This document shows, piece after piece, positions 45,578 to 58,100 of a stretch of 64,000 nt of DNA. Origin of the DNA: Burkholderia sp. FERM BP-3421 (GTDB lineage: Bacteria > Pseudomonadota > Gammaproteobacteria > Burkholderiales > Burkholderiaceae). Location of the stretch: positions 310,001 through 374,000 of the forward strand of contig NZ_CP117780.1 of assembly GCF_028657905.1 (NCBI RefSeq), written 5' to 3'. The notes below the pieces were generated by a model. It ran no database searches. It was not told where the DNA came from and saw only the letters and a list, made by a program, of their open reading frames with translations. Position numbers and translations under genes: made by a program. Numbering within the stretch: the first letter of the stretch is position 1; each line of letters opens with the position of its first letter.

Positions 45578-48500
45578 ATGAGCTTTTTCACGCAGTACCA
45601 GGAAAGCCGGCTGTATATCGCCGCCAAGGCATCGACCGAGACCGGCTGGCTGGCCTATCTGCTTCCCGCCGCCCTACCGGCCGTGCCGGGCATCGACCTC
45701 GAACCCGCGCTGACGCAACGGCCGGGCTCTTTCCTCTTCTCGGCCAGCCCGCCCGACCTCGCCGCCGCCGCACTCGACGCCTTCATCGGCGCGGTGGACA
45801 CGATCATCGCGCGCTCGCCGGCCGATCGAGGATTCCTGTGGCTCACCCAGCCTGACGCGCCGACGCCCGCCGGCACGGCGCTGATGGGCATCTCCGACAA
45901 CGGCGCCTACGTCTCGAACCGACTCGACGCGCCCATCGCCGACACGTTGACGCTCAGCGTGCGCGCCGGCGTGACGCTGACGCTGGACGGCGACACGCTG
46001 CAACTGGGCAGCGCGAACGGTATTTTCTTCAGCGGCGCATCGGCGCCCGGCGTCACCCAGGCGAGCCAGGTGGCCGCGGGCAGCCTGCCGCTGTCCGGCG
46101 CGGCGCGAGGCTGCCTCGGCTTTACCGTGTTCCTGCAACGGCAGTTCCTGCACGACGGCTGGAACTGGGGCTTCCAGTTTCAGATTCCCCACGACGATCC
46201 GGTGCGCACCGCGCTCGGCGAATGGTTGCCCCTGGCGTTCGGCTATCTGCCCGACGCGGGCGAGATGCTGGGCTTCGCGGTCTCGTACGACCCGAGCGAT
46301 CCGTGGAACAGGATCGCCGCCCAGGCAAACCGGAGCGTGCTGGTGTTTACCGGACAGAACCAGAACGGCGCCCCGACGGTGCTGGCGTCGCACTACGCCA
46401 CCGCCCACGGCCAGCGGCTCTCGCTCGCGCCGGTCGCCGGGCCGCTCGACGCGCAGCCGCACGCGGCCCGCTTCCTGTTCAATCGCGGCGCGCCCAACGA
46501 CAAGGGCAACCGCGATTTCCAACTGGCGCCCGAAGGCGATTTCGTCCTCCACACGGATGGCGCGGCGCCGGGCGTCGCGCACGATCTGATCTGCGGCCTG
46601 CAGGGCACCGAGTTCGTGTCTTTCATGCCGTTCGTCGAAGGCGCGCACGCCGGCGACCGCCTGCGCTTCACCGCCCGCGCCCCCGCGTACGCCGCGCGCT
46701 ATCCGTTCACGGAGATCTCGCCCGTCGGCCCGCCCGTGGACGTGAACGCGCCCTTGCTGGATAGGACCTACACCACGTCGTGGGCGACCGTCGTGCGCGG
46801 TCCGGGCGCGACGGGCAAGGCCGCCTACGTGGCGCAGCCCCGAGGGGCCGCGCTGTATGGACGCGACACGCTGATCCATCCGCTGCGGCAGCAGACGCTG
46901 TTCGGCCCGATGACGCCCGCCGTGATGCTGCCCGAGAACCCGTTTCCCATCGTCCCCTACTCGGGCGCCGTGCCGGGCAACGGCATCACGTCGTTTTCCG
47001 CGGACCAGATGGCGCAGTTCGAGCGCGAGGTGCTCTCCCCCGCGCGCCGGCAATGCATCGCCGGCGCGAAGCCTGAGTGCGCCGCCAGCAAGGCGCATGC
47101 GCTGAACCTGCCGGGCACCGCGGACGCGGCGTGCTACAACACGACGACGCCGGCCGGCTTGCTCGTGAGCGTCAAGGCGGACGGCAGCTGGGACCAGATC
47201 CTGCTCGCCCGGAACCAGTCGTCCACGCTGCTGCAGATGCGCTTCCGCCGTCCCGGCGCGGCGCTTCAACAGGCCTTCGCGACCAGCAGCCTGTTCCTGG
47301 TGGTGGCCAACGCGAAGTCTCTGGGCGCGTTCTCCCCGGACGGCAGCGGCCGGAGTAATGCGCCGTCGACGTTCTCGAACCGGATCAACGTCGGCGACTG
47401 GGTGTTCGAGGCCGACGTGGGGCAGAACAACCGCTACGACGACTACACCGACGTGATGATCGTGAAAGGTCGGCGCGGCGCGCTGTGGGATCCGGACGAT
47501 CCAGCGGGCAGCCTCGTCGCCAACCCCGCGCTGTGGACCCAGAAGGACGTCTTCGCCGCCCCGACCGACCGCGCGCCCAATCCCGCGCCGCCGCCCGGCG
47601 AGATCGTCGGCGAGCCGAACCCGGGCGAACTGGCGGCGCTCTCGTCCTGGCTGCAGCGCTACTTCCAGGACGCGCTCGACCAGGCCGAGCCCGAGTACTT
47701 CGCGAAGTTCAACGCCATCGCACGCAATCCGGCGTGGACGGGCATCCTGTTCCTGCGGATGAAGATCGCCGAGCTCCCGCGCGACCTGGTCGGGCTCGTG
47801 GCCGGCGTGCAGGCGCGCGACCGCTTCAACGCGCATCACCTCGGCATCGAGATCAGCCCGGTGGCGAACCGGCCCACCGCGAAATCCATCGAGCTGGAGA
47901 CGAGCAGCTCGATGTTCGGCCTGATCTATTACGTGGACCCCGACTACGTCGCGCCGCCCCCGGGCGCGCAGCCGCAGCCGATACCGCCCGCGCCCGGCAA
48001 CCTCTATCAGTTCCGCGTCCTCACGCTCAAGGCGTTGTTCGAGAACACCGCGGTCCAGCGCTTCCAGAGCCACGCGCAGCTGACGCTGGGGCAGCTTCTG
48101 GGCATGCCGGTCACCGGCATGGGCGCCGGCGGCAATCCGTACGCCACCGTCGTGCTGCGGGGACGCTACCAGGACAATGGCGGCCGCGCGGTCTACAGCC
48201 TCGGCACCACGGCCACCAGCACCTTCCATTTCGCCCATCCGCTGTTCAACAAGATCGAGCTGGACGGCGCGCAGATGTCGACGCGCGACGCGGGCGCGAG
48301 CGGCAAGGTCGCGTCGTGGTTCGCGTTGTCCGGCTTTCTCGATTTCGCCGTGGTGCGGGCGAACCGCGACAGCGCGAGCAAGGACGAGCCGTTCGACATC
48401 TTCTCCTTCGGCAGCCCGGCGGGGCAGCCCGGTCAATTGCGGCAAGGGCTCGCCTACGCGAACCTCGGACTGCTGATGACCTTCCCGGTCGCCGATCCGA

Positions 48501-49180
48501 CGGCCGTGACGCTCGAATTCTCGGCGTCCGAGGTGCGCTTCGACATGCAGACGAGCACGCCGCGTCCGGGCAGCCTGTTCGTGAACTTCGCGCTGAGCCT
48601 GGAGGGGCTGACGCAAGGGACGGCCGAGTCCTCGCCCGGCGCCGCCGGCTTCCTGAACGTGGTCACCGACGCGCCCCTCGCCGGCGTCGACGGAAACGCG
48701 TGGTATGGACTGTCCTATCAGTTGAACATGGGGACGCCCGGAAATCTGGCGGGCACGGTCGGGCTGACCGCGGGGCTGCTGACCGCCTGGGCGCCGGACA
48801 GCCCCGGCGCCGGTGCTCACCGCGCGATGCTGGGGATCCGCCTGCCCGGCACCGGCGGCGGCGCCAAGGTGATCAGCCTGCAGAACGTGCTGCGATTGTC
48901 GATCGGCCAGATCCGATTGACCTACGACCGCAGCAAGGACGCGTTCCTCCTGATGCTCACCGAGATCGCGCTGCGCTTCATGGGACTGCTCAAGATTCCG
49001 CCGAGCGGTTCCACCCGCTTCTACCTGTTCGGCAATCCGAACAACGAAGGCAAGGCGTCGGGACTGGGCTGGTACGCCATGTACCAGCAGCCGCAGGAGC
49101 AGGAGAAGGACGCCGCGGCCGCGCGCGCCTTGCGCGCACGCCCCTCACTGAATCCCACCGGGAAACACGAACGGACATGA
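45578..49180 (+). CDS. Unknown 1200-residue protein of the giant-protein cluster
   Basis: The product has 1200 residues, no signal peptide, no membrane helix and no motif I can name. Composition is balanced. Two Pro-rich linkers (about 664-682 APNPAPPPGEIVGEPNPG, and about 791-805 PPPGAQPQPIPPAPG) divide it into three blocks. The last block has many beta-strand-like segments (ALYSL, VTLEFSASEVRFDMQ, LFVNFALSLEG) and ends TRFYLFGNPNNEGKASGLGWYAMYQQ. It starts behind the hairpin and ends in an ATGA overlap with the 4120-residue gene, so the two are produced together. It may be the partner or carrier of the giant. An uncharacterised toxin or structural component are alternatives. Confidence 0.9.
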   Translation: MSFFTQYQESRLYIAAKASTETGWLAYLLPAALPAVPGIDLEPALTQRPGSFLFSASPPDLAAAALDAFIGAVDTIIARSPADRGFLWLTQPDAPTPAGTALMGISDNGAYVSNRLDAPIADTLTLSVRAGVTLTLDGDTLQLGSANGIFFSGASAPGVTQASQVAAGSLPLSGAARGCLGFTVFLQRQFLHDGWNWGFQFQIPHDDPVRTALGEWLPLAFGYLPDAGEMLGFAVSYDPSDPWNRIAAQANRSVLVFTGQNQNGAPTVLASHYATAHGQRLSLAPVAGPLDAQPHAARFLFNRGAPNDKGNRDFQLAPEGDFVLHTDGAAPGVAHDLICGLQGTEFVSFMPFVEGAHAGDRLRFTARAPAYAARYPFTEISPVGPPVDVNAPLLDRTYTTSWATVVRGPGATGKAAYVAQPRGAALYGRDTLIHPLRQQTLFGPMTPAVMLPENPFPIVPYSGAVPGNGITSFSADQMAQFEREVLSPARRQCIAGAKPECAASKAHALNLPGTADAACYNTTTPAGLLVSVKADGSWDQILLARNQSSTLLQMRFRRPGAALQQAFATSSLFLVVANAKSLGAFSPDGSGRSNAPSTFSNRINVGDWVFEADVGQNNRYDDYTDVMIVKGRRGALWDPDDPAGSLVANPALWTQKDVFAAPTDRAPNPAPPPGEIVGEPNPGELAALSSWLQRYFQDALDQAEPEYFAKFNAIARNPAWTGILFLRMKIAELPRDLVGLVAGVQARDRFNAHHLGIEISPVANRPTAKSIELETSSSMFGLIYYVDPDYVAPPPGAQPQPIPPAPGNLYQFRVLTLKALFENTAVQRFQSHAQLTLGQLLGMPVTGMGAGGNPYATVVLRGRYQDNGGRAVYSLGTTATSTFHFAHPLFNKIELDGAQMSTRDAGASGKVASWFALSGFLDFAVVRANRDSASKDEPFDIFSFGSPAGQPGQLRQGLAYANLGLLMTFPVADPTAVTLEFSASEVRFDMQTSTPRPGSLFVNFALSLEGLTQGTAESSPGAAGFLNVVTDAPLAGVDGNAWYGLSYQLNMGTPGNLAGTVGLTAGLLTAWAPDSPGAGAHRAMLGIRLPGTGGGAKVISLQNVLRLSIGQIRLTYDRSKDAFLLMLTEIALRFMGLLKIPPSGSTRFYLFGNPNNEGKASGLGWYAMYQQPQEQEKDAAAARALRARPSLNPTGKHERT

Positions 49181-52100
49181 CCCTTTTCGGCGACCTTTTT
49201 ACCCACCTGCGCCAGCATGTCCGCTGGGACTTCCAGATGGCGCAGTCGGTGGAGGCCTTCACCCGGCTGCTGAACGGCGACGGCAACACGACCATCCGCA
49301 TGTGGGTGGACGGGACGCCCGGCTCGGGGCACCAGACCTCCACCGTGGGCATCCTGCGCCAGCTCGTCGGCGCGCCCCCCGGCTTCGGATACACGGGCCT
49401 CATCGAGGTTTACTACAATCGCGCGAACGATACGCTGGCGAAGCTTTACATGCTTCTGCCCGAACTCGGAAACGCACCGCGCGGACGGGTCGGCAATGCC
49501 CAGGTGGACCTGATCGAATGGACCGAGCACGCCGCCGACCGGGTCCAGCTGGGCTTCACCGGCGGCGCGGACGACGTCGTCGAAGAGGGCAAGACTATCT
49601 CGCCGAACTACGCCCGGAAGATCGGGGTCGATTACCTGCTCCGGCTGCAGCCCTACCGCTGGCCCGCTTCGGAGCAGATCCAGTTCGCGAGCGACGCCCG
49701 TTCGCCCATCACGCTCACCGACGAGCGCGTGCTCGGCATGCAGAGCTTCCGGCAGCGCGCCTACTATGTCCGCACCCCGTTCCCCGTCCCGGACTGGGCG
49801 GTCTATGCGGGCGACCCGTCCAAGCAGCGGGCGGCGGAGATCGTGCAATGGCTCACGACCGCACCGGCGATGGACGCGCTGGCCTTCATGCCGGTCTACA
49901 GTATTCGCACCAGCGGCAATCTGCAGTTCAGCCCGCCGCCGCAAGCGCGGATGTTCGAAGTCGTGACCGCCGTGTTCGCGTCGCAGCGCGCCGGGGCGTT
50001 GCCGCGCCCCGGCGCCGCGTCGGCCTTCGTGCTGAGTTGCGACACCTTCGACGCCGCCGCGGTCGACGCGCTCGACCGGCTGATCAAAGGCGGCCCGACC
50101 GACGTGGAACTGGGGTGGCAGGAGCAACTGGAGCGAGGCGAGACACAGATCGTCGAAGTCTTCGGCAAAAGCACGACCAGGAAGATGACCGACAAGGAGC
50201 GCGCCGACCTGCAGCAACAGCTGCGCGGCCATGCGTTTCGCCGCGCCTACCTCGAAGGCATCGGTGCGGCCGGCCGCTTCGCGTGGCTGATCAACCCCAC
50301 GCTGGAGGATATCCGGGCCAGGCAGGCGTGGCTGGCGGCGGCCCCGGACCGCGTCGTCTTCGTGCAGCTTGGCAGCATCCCCGAGCCGCTCTTCAACTAC
50401 CTGCTGCAGAACGCCAGCCTGCCTCCCGTATTCGAGGGGCAGAATACCGCCAACACCATGCTGAACCTGGGCGGCAACTATCTGCATGTCGCGCGTCCCG
50501 CTTCGACGAGCGTGCAGTATCCGTCCACCGTGGTGAATTACGCGGAGTATCGCGAGGTCCTCACCGACGCGCCGATGATGCCGTGGGTGTTCGTTCCGCT
50601 GCTGCCGAGCCAGCTTCAAGCCATCGCGAACCAGCTCAACTGGCCGCTGGAACTGTGGCCGGCGCGCGCCGCCGAGAACCCGGCCGAACAGGTCGGTGGC
50701 TACATCAGGGACTACGCCGCACAAGGCGCGGACGGCCCCTACCGGCGGTATTTCGACACGATCCGGAATTTCTACCGGGACGTCAACAACGACAAGCTGC
50801 GCTACGGCGCCGCGTTTCTTCAATACATCGTGTCCCAGCAGCAGCCGGCGGCGGCGCGCGCGCGGCAACGGGCGCTCGCCTGCGCCGCGCCGTCGGGACC
50901 GATGCCGCCGCGCGCCCTCGACGCGCGGCCACACGCCCCCGTCACGGACGATTCCGCCGCACTCGAAGCGCTGCTCGCGCGCCTCCAGGACAACCGCGGC
51001 GCGGACGGGGCGCTGAATCTGGTCCCCGGCGCGTTTTCCGACGGCAGCTTCCGCCGCTTCTACACGGAGCTGCTCGGCGCCGGGAAGCGGCTCCTGATCG
51101 AGGCCAGCACCATCACGCCGGAGCGCGACGGCGACGGCGTCCTGGTGTCGATCGAGGTGCGGGGCGCGTCGGCCGCGCTCGGCTTTCGGATGGCGACCGT
51201 CTACACATTCACCGCGCCGCAGGGCGCGGTGGTCGGGAACGGCCGCTTCACGCACGACGATGCCTGGTCGCCGCCGGAACTCCCCTGGCTGCGCTTCTCG
51301 CGCCCGTTCGTGGAGCTGTACACGACGGACGCGGATCTGCCGTCGGTCGGCGCGGTCGGCGGCACGCTCGACTCGGCCGGCGTCGAGGTGGCGTTCAAGC
51401 TCCCGGTCAGCGACGCGATCTGGGAACTGGAAGGACACTTCCCGCGCCCCTATCCCAGCATCGCGAAGTTCTACCAGATGGCCGGCGGCGTGAACCTGCT
51501 GGCCACGCTGCCGGCGCCGTTCGGCGCGCTCGCCGGATTCGGGGTGAGCACGGCGCAGCTCGCCTACGATGCCGCCGCCGGCAAGATTCAGTACGTGGGC
51601 ATCACCGCGACGACCCAGGAGAGCGTGTCCCTGCTCCCGGGGCTCACGATGCAGGACATCGGCGCGCAGGTGACCGTGCAGGACCCGGCCGCGCTGGCCG
51701 CGCGGCGCGTCGACTGGTCGGTTCAAGGAACGTTCCGGATCGGCTCCGGGCCCGATGCGGGCGTGGTGACGCTGGGCGCGAACGGCCCCGGGTTGGTGCT
51801 GCGCGGCCAGCTTGCATCCGGGCTGATCCGCCTGACGGACCTGCTGGCGATCTTCCTGCCCGGGGTCAAGCTCGACCCGCAGGGCATCCCGGTGATCACC
51901 GGGTTCGAGGCGAGCGTGACGCCCGCCACCGGCCAATACACGATGCGCTGCGACCTGAACGTCGGCTGGACGCTGACCTTCCCGGGGCCGACGATCGAGA
52001 TCCGCAGCCTGACGCTGAACGCGAGCCGCAACGCCGGGCGCGTGACGGGCAACCTGTCCGGGCAGATCGCGCTGGGGAGCGCCGACCATCCGTTCCTGCT

Positions 52101-55100
52101 GACGGTTTCCGCCAGCTACGATCCGCAGACCTCGTGGACCTTCGGCGCGTTGCAGCAGCAAGGCACGACCTTCGACCTGGCCGTGCTCTTCAACCAGTTT
52201 CTTCCCGCCGAGTGGAAGATCACGCAGTCGCTGGAAATCGCGGACTTCAGCATCCTGATTCCCACCGCCAGCCGCGCCTACCTCATCAGCGGGCGCACCG
52301 CGTCGCCCTGGGCCGTGCCGTTCATTTCCGGCCTGAACGTCTCGGCCTCGCTGCGCGCGGGCTACCTCAGCCCGTCGCAGGCCGACGCCTCCGCCAAGGG
52401 CGGCTATGTCGGCCGGGTCGAGACCCAGTGGAACTGGCACAACATCGATCTCGCCGTCTGGTTCGACTACCGCCCCGGCGTCAGGCAGTACGGCATCACG
52501 TGGGGCATGCTGGAAGGCATCGTCCGCGGTCCCGACCCCGACACGCAGGACTGGACCGCCACGCTCCGCTTCACGGAAAGCACGACGCTCGGCTCGCTCA
52601 TCGAAACCATGGTGTCGTGGGCGACCGGCTCGAGGTTCGGGCTCGAATCCCCGTGGGATCTCCTGAACGCGGTGCCGCTGTCGGGCCTCGCGCTCAAGTA
52701 CACGTTCAACAAGAATGATCAGAACCGCAACACGGTCGCGTTCTCCGTCCTGCTCGGGCCGATCGACCTCGGCTTCGCGCGGATCGACGGCATCGACGTG
52801 AAGTACGCGTCCACCGGGGATGACCGTGGCGTGAGGGTGTCGCTCAAGGGCGCGTTCTTCTGGCAGTCGAACCCGAACGAACCGCTCGCGTGGGACGCGA
52901 GCGAGCCGGGCACGGCGCCCACGCCGCCGGGGAACGGCAACAAGTATCTCGACCTGCGCCTGCTGGCGATGGGACAGCACATCACGCTACCCGGCTTTGC
53001 CGCGGCCGACACGGTGCAGAAAGCCATCGCCCTCATGGAGACGCTGCCCCTGCCCAGGCCCGGCGAAGTGCCGCCCGTGGTCTTCGATCCGCAGAGCGCC
53101 TGGCTCATCGGCACCCACTTCGGCGTGCTGAAGATCGATGCCGGCGAATCGGGCGCGGGCAACGGCGCTGCGCCCGGCTATGCGCTGACGCTGCAGGCCG
53201 TGTTCAACGATCCGCATCTGTACGGGCTGCGGGTGGCGCTCGACGGCCCCGCAGCCAAGGTGTTCAAGGGCCTCGACTTCCAGATCATGTACCGGCAGGT
53301 GAGCGATGCGGTCGGCGTGTACCAGGCGGAGATCACCCTCCCCGACCGCATGCGCCATCTCACCGTCGGCGCGTACTCGATCACCCTGCCCACGTTCGGG
53401 ATCGCGATCTATACCAACGGCGATTTCCAGGCGGACATCGGCTTTCCGTGGAACGAGAATTTCTCCCGCTCCTTCACGATCGAGGCCATCATTCCGCCCG
53501 GCATCCCGGTGATCGGCTCGGCCGGCTTCTACTTCGGCAAGCTCTCCAGCGCGAGCACGAACCGCGTGCCGGTTTCACCGCGCGGCACCTTCAATCCGGT
53601 GCTCGTGTTCGGCTTCGGCATGCAGGTGGGTTTCGGCAAATCGATCGAATACGGCATCCTGTCCGCCGGTTTCAGCATCACGGCCGTCGGCATCCTGGAG
53701 GGCGTGCTCGCCAAGTGGAACCCGTACCGGCTGACCGACGCCGGCCGCGAACCGTCCACCCAGCTGCAGGGCGACTACTATTTCTGGCTGCGCGGCACGG
53801 TCGGCATCGTCGGCAAGATCTACGGCTCGGTGGACTTCGCCATCGTCAAGGCCGACGTCAACGTCACCGTCAAGCTGCTGCTGCAGCTGACCTACGAATC
53901 CTACGTGTCGATCACGATCACCGTCATCGCGTCGGTCGACGTCGCGGTCAAGGTGCGCATCAACCTGGGGCTCTTCAAGATCACGCTGTCGTTTTCGTTC
54001 TCGATGCGGCTCAAGGAAACCTTCGCGATCGAGAACGCCGGCACCGCGCCCTGGCTCGACGACGGCCGGTCCGCGCGCGGCATGCTGCGCGCGCCCGTGG
54101 CGCGCCGGCTGTCGCCGCCCGTCCGGCTCGGCGGCGCCGCGCTCGACTGGCGCCGCCTGCAGCCGGGCGCCGTCACGGACCTGTGGGGCTATCTGGCGCC
54201 CGGGCTGACCGCGGCGCGCGACGAGTGGACGCCCGAAGGCGCACCGGCGAGCCAGCTGCCTTGCTGGGTCGCGTTGCTGCTGATCGAGGCCGCGCCGCCC
54301 GCCGGCCAGGACGGCGACGCGGGCGCACGCAAGGCGTCGGGCAGCGCGCCCGACACCTCGTTCGAAGCGCTCGCAAAAATGGTGCTGCGCTGGGTGGTCG
54401 CCGCGGCGCGCGGCGACATGACGGCGGCGGAAGTCGACCGGTACGTGGTGCCCGCCGCCGTGCTCGACTGGCTGGCCGGCGACGTCCTGGTCAGCACCGA
54501 CGACCGGCCCGCGCCGATACCGCTCGATGCGGTGCAGGCCTTCCTGGCGACGCAGTTCCGCTTCAATCTGCGGATCCCGCCGACCGATCGGGATGCGACG
54601 GCGGATGCCGCGTACTTTCCCGCGCCGCCGCAGCTGCGCGTGACGCTTCCCGAGTACGGCGCGCACTATCCGGGCGCGTCGTACACGCTGGGCAGCTATA
54701 ACGCGCTCGGCGCGGACACGCTCGTCGAATTGCGCGCGTGGTTCGATCAACTGGCCGTGCAGGTGGAGCGCGAGCAGAAGGCGGGCGGCGCGCGGCCCCG
54801 GATGCGCGCCGCGGAGGCGCCGCTCTCGATGGCGGGATGGATGTTCGCCGACTACTTCCTGCTGCTGGCCCGCCAGATGGTGAGGGCCGCGCAGGAGGCG
54901 CTGCGCGACTACAAATATCCGCTGAACGGCAGCGAGCAGGTGGACGGGATCGTGCAGTGGGTCAACCGCACGGGACAGCTCGACGGCGCCTACACCCTGC
55001 ACGACGTCTTCGCGTCGAATCCGCAGCACACGCTCGCCGCGGGGAAGGCGCTGGCGCTTGGCGTGACGGTCGCGGTCGACGCGGCCCGCACGGGGACGAG

Positions 55101-58100
55101 CTTCGCCGCGCTCGCCACGCGCTTCGACGATGCCTTTTCCGCCAGCGCGCTGGCCGGCGCCAACGCGGCCGATCCGACGCTGCTGCGCGGCGGCGCGACG
55201 ATCGTGTTCGCGCCGCACGCGCCCTATACGGTGGTCGCGAGCGACACGCTCGTCGGCATCGCCGCGCACTATGCGGTCACGTTCAACGACCTGCTGGCCG
55301 GCTCGAGCGTGCTGGCCGCCGACGGCCTGCTGGCCGACGGCGCGCAGGTGCGCTTCCCCTTCCTGACCCGCCCCGCGCTCGCGACCGATACGTTCGCGTC
55401 CGTCGCGGCGGCGCCCGTCTACGCGGGCGCGTTCAACGCGATCGACCTAGCCCTCGCGAACGCGGGACGCAGCGTGCTGCTCGCCGGCGCCAAGGTCGCG
55501 TACCCGGACAAGACGGCCTACATGGTCCAGCCGCGCGACACGCTCGGCGACGTCGCGAACGCGCTCGGCGTGAGGCTGGCGGACCTGGTGGCGAAGAGCG
55601 CCGTGCTGACGCAGACCGGGTTGCTCGCGCCCGTCGCCTCGCTCGCCCTGCCGCCGTTCCGGTACGCGACCCGGCCGGGCGACACCCTCGCCGGGGTGGC
55701 GGCGCGTTTCGGCGCGACGCTCGACGTGCTGGCGGACCAGTCCGCCAACGGCGGCGTCGTGGGCCTGTTCGCGGCCGACGCGCCGCTGGATCTGCCGCAT
55801 CTGCCGCAATTCCCGGTCGGCGAACTGCTGGCCGAAGCGCAACGCACGGGCGCGCTGCAACACCTGTCGGGCATGGCGAGCAGCTACACGATGCATGGCA
55901 TGCGCTTCCCCACGTCGGGCCGCACCGACGCCGGCAAGACCTGGTCCATCGTGCCGCAAGCGCGCGGCATGTGGGTGCGCGGCCCCGACGGCCAGCTGAC
56001 GCTCCCGCCGCAAGCCGGACTCTACGCGCTGACGGGACAGCAGATCCCGCTGCCCACGCTCGACACCCATCCGTTCGCCGCCCGCTTCGACCGTGTCGAC
56101 GGCGTCGATACGGCGTGGCTGCGCTTCGCCGATGCGCAGCATGCGCCGGTCGACCACCTCACCCTGAGCGTGACGCCCGGCTCCGCCGACGCCGTTCGCA
56201 TCGCGCAGGTCGAACAGGCGGCGCGGACCCGCCTCGACGTGCCGCTCGACGCGCTCGGCGCGGGCGAGATGTTCCACGCGGCGCTCGCGACCTATCCGTT
56301 CACCTCGGCGTTGCCGTGGCTCAGCGCGGAACCGGCGTCGCTGCCGTACGGCGCGCCGCCGGCCGGCGGGCAGTCGCTGCGCCTGTGGCGTCTGCCGGAC
56401 GCGCTCGCGGCGCTACCCGACCCCGCCGTGCGCGCGGTGAATCCGCGCTTCGCGCTGCGGGTGGCGCGCTACGACGAGGCCACCGGCGCGACCGATACGC
56501 GCCCGGTGGCCGCATACGGCTGGGCGTCGACGATCGATTTCACGGTGCGTCGCATCCCGCCGGTGGCGGAGAGTCCCGCGTCGGCCGCCACCTACGAGGT
56601 GATCGGCGCGGGAGGCGCGGCGATCGTGCTGCTGGAGCGCCTGCTGAGCCAGTTGCAGGCGAACGACGGCGCCTACGGCCAGTTGCGCGTGGGCTACGCG
56701 CCCGACGGCGCGACAGGCGCGGGCCCGGGCGTGCAGACGGACGGCGCGGCCAGCGTGACCCTGGGCATCGCGCAGGCCAACCTGTCGACCGAAACACGCC
56801 CGGGCGCGGCACGCGCGACGGCGGACCTGCTCGACCAGGCCCGGGCGCAGCCGGCACTCACGCTGCTCAATCCGCCGTCCGAATTCGTGCGGCTGCTGTG
56901 GGAAGCCAGCATCACCCGTTCGGGCGGCTTCTTCCTGTACTACTACGATCGCGCCGCGCAGCGCGGACTGCCGGATCACCTGTTCAACGATCGCGGCGAA
57001 GCGGCGCTCACGCTCGTCGTCCTGTATGCGAAACCCGCGCATGAGTCCGACCAGGATCGCGTCGCCGGCTACATGAACGCGGTCGCCACGGCGGACCGCT
57101 TCGACGGCGGCAACGCGGTGCTGTTCGCGGAAGCGGCGCCGGTGCCGACGACGGTCGCGGCCGGCGCGCAGACGCTCGCGGACCTGGCGCGGCAATGGTT
57201 CTGCGATCCGGCCGAGCTCGCCGAGGCCAACGCGCACGCCGCGCTCCGCGCGGGCGTGACGCTGCGCGTGAGCGAAGGCGTCTATCAGGCGCCGCCGGGC
57301 GGCATCGCGCTGCGGGATCTGGCGCAGCGCTTCGGGATCACCGTGCCGATGCTGAACCAGGCCAATCCGCGGTGGGGCGGACTGCCCGATCCGCTGCCGC
57401 ACCCGGCCGCGATCCGCGTGCCGGATCTGATGCTCACGGCCGGTGCGCACGCGCACACCGCGTCGCTCGCCGACGTGTCCGGTTGGTACGGCGAACCCGT
57501 GGCGGCGCTCGGCGCGCACAACCGCCTGACGGCGGGCCTGTTTGCGGCCGGCGCGGCGCTCGCGATCCCGGGCGGGCCGCGCGTGCGCACCGCCAGCGTG
57601 CAGCCCGGCGTGCAGGCGCTCGCCGCGTCGCGCCCCGCGCCGCCGCCGGTGGACGGCGCCTCGTCCGCCTATGGCATCGCGTTGCTGCTGAACAATTTCA
57701 GCCTGCTCAACCAGCAGGTGCACGGCAACGTCGACTTCCGGGCCAGTCTTCCGCCCGGCCTGCCGGCCGGCCCCACGACCCGGCCGCTGGCCGCCAACGG
57801 CGACGACAAGATGCGCGTCGCGACGCCGGTGGAACAGGTCGAGACATGGAATTTCGGGCAGGCGCTGCCGTATGCCCGGTTCGCGAAGCAGGTTCCGGCG
57901 TTCGACCGCGCCGGGCTGCCGCCGGCGAAGGACAGCCCGTACCTCGGGGTGGGCGGCATCCTGCAGGTCTCGTTCTCGTGGCAGGACTACTACGGCAACG
58001 TGCTCGCGACGCGGCTGTCGGACCCGAAGGCCGGCGACCCGCCGCCGCTCAACGACGCCCCGCTCCTCACCGGCTACACCGACCCGCTCATCGCGCTCTC

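Noticed and set aside
47485..49176. Upstream extension of the giant frame
   Set aside because: In the same phase but antagonistic to the well supported 1200-residue gene; translation is frame-shifted sequence, and the ATGA junction at 49177 is a natural start.
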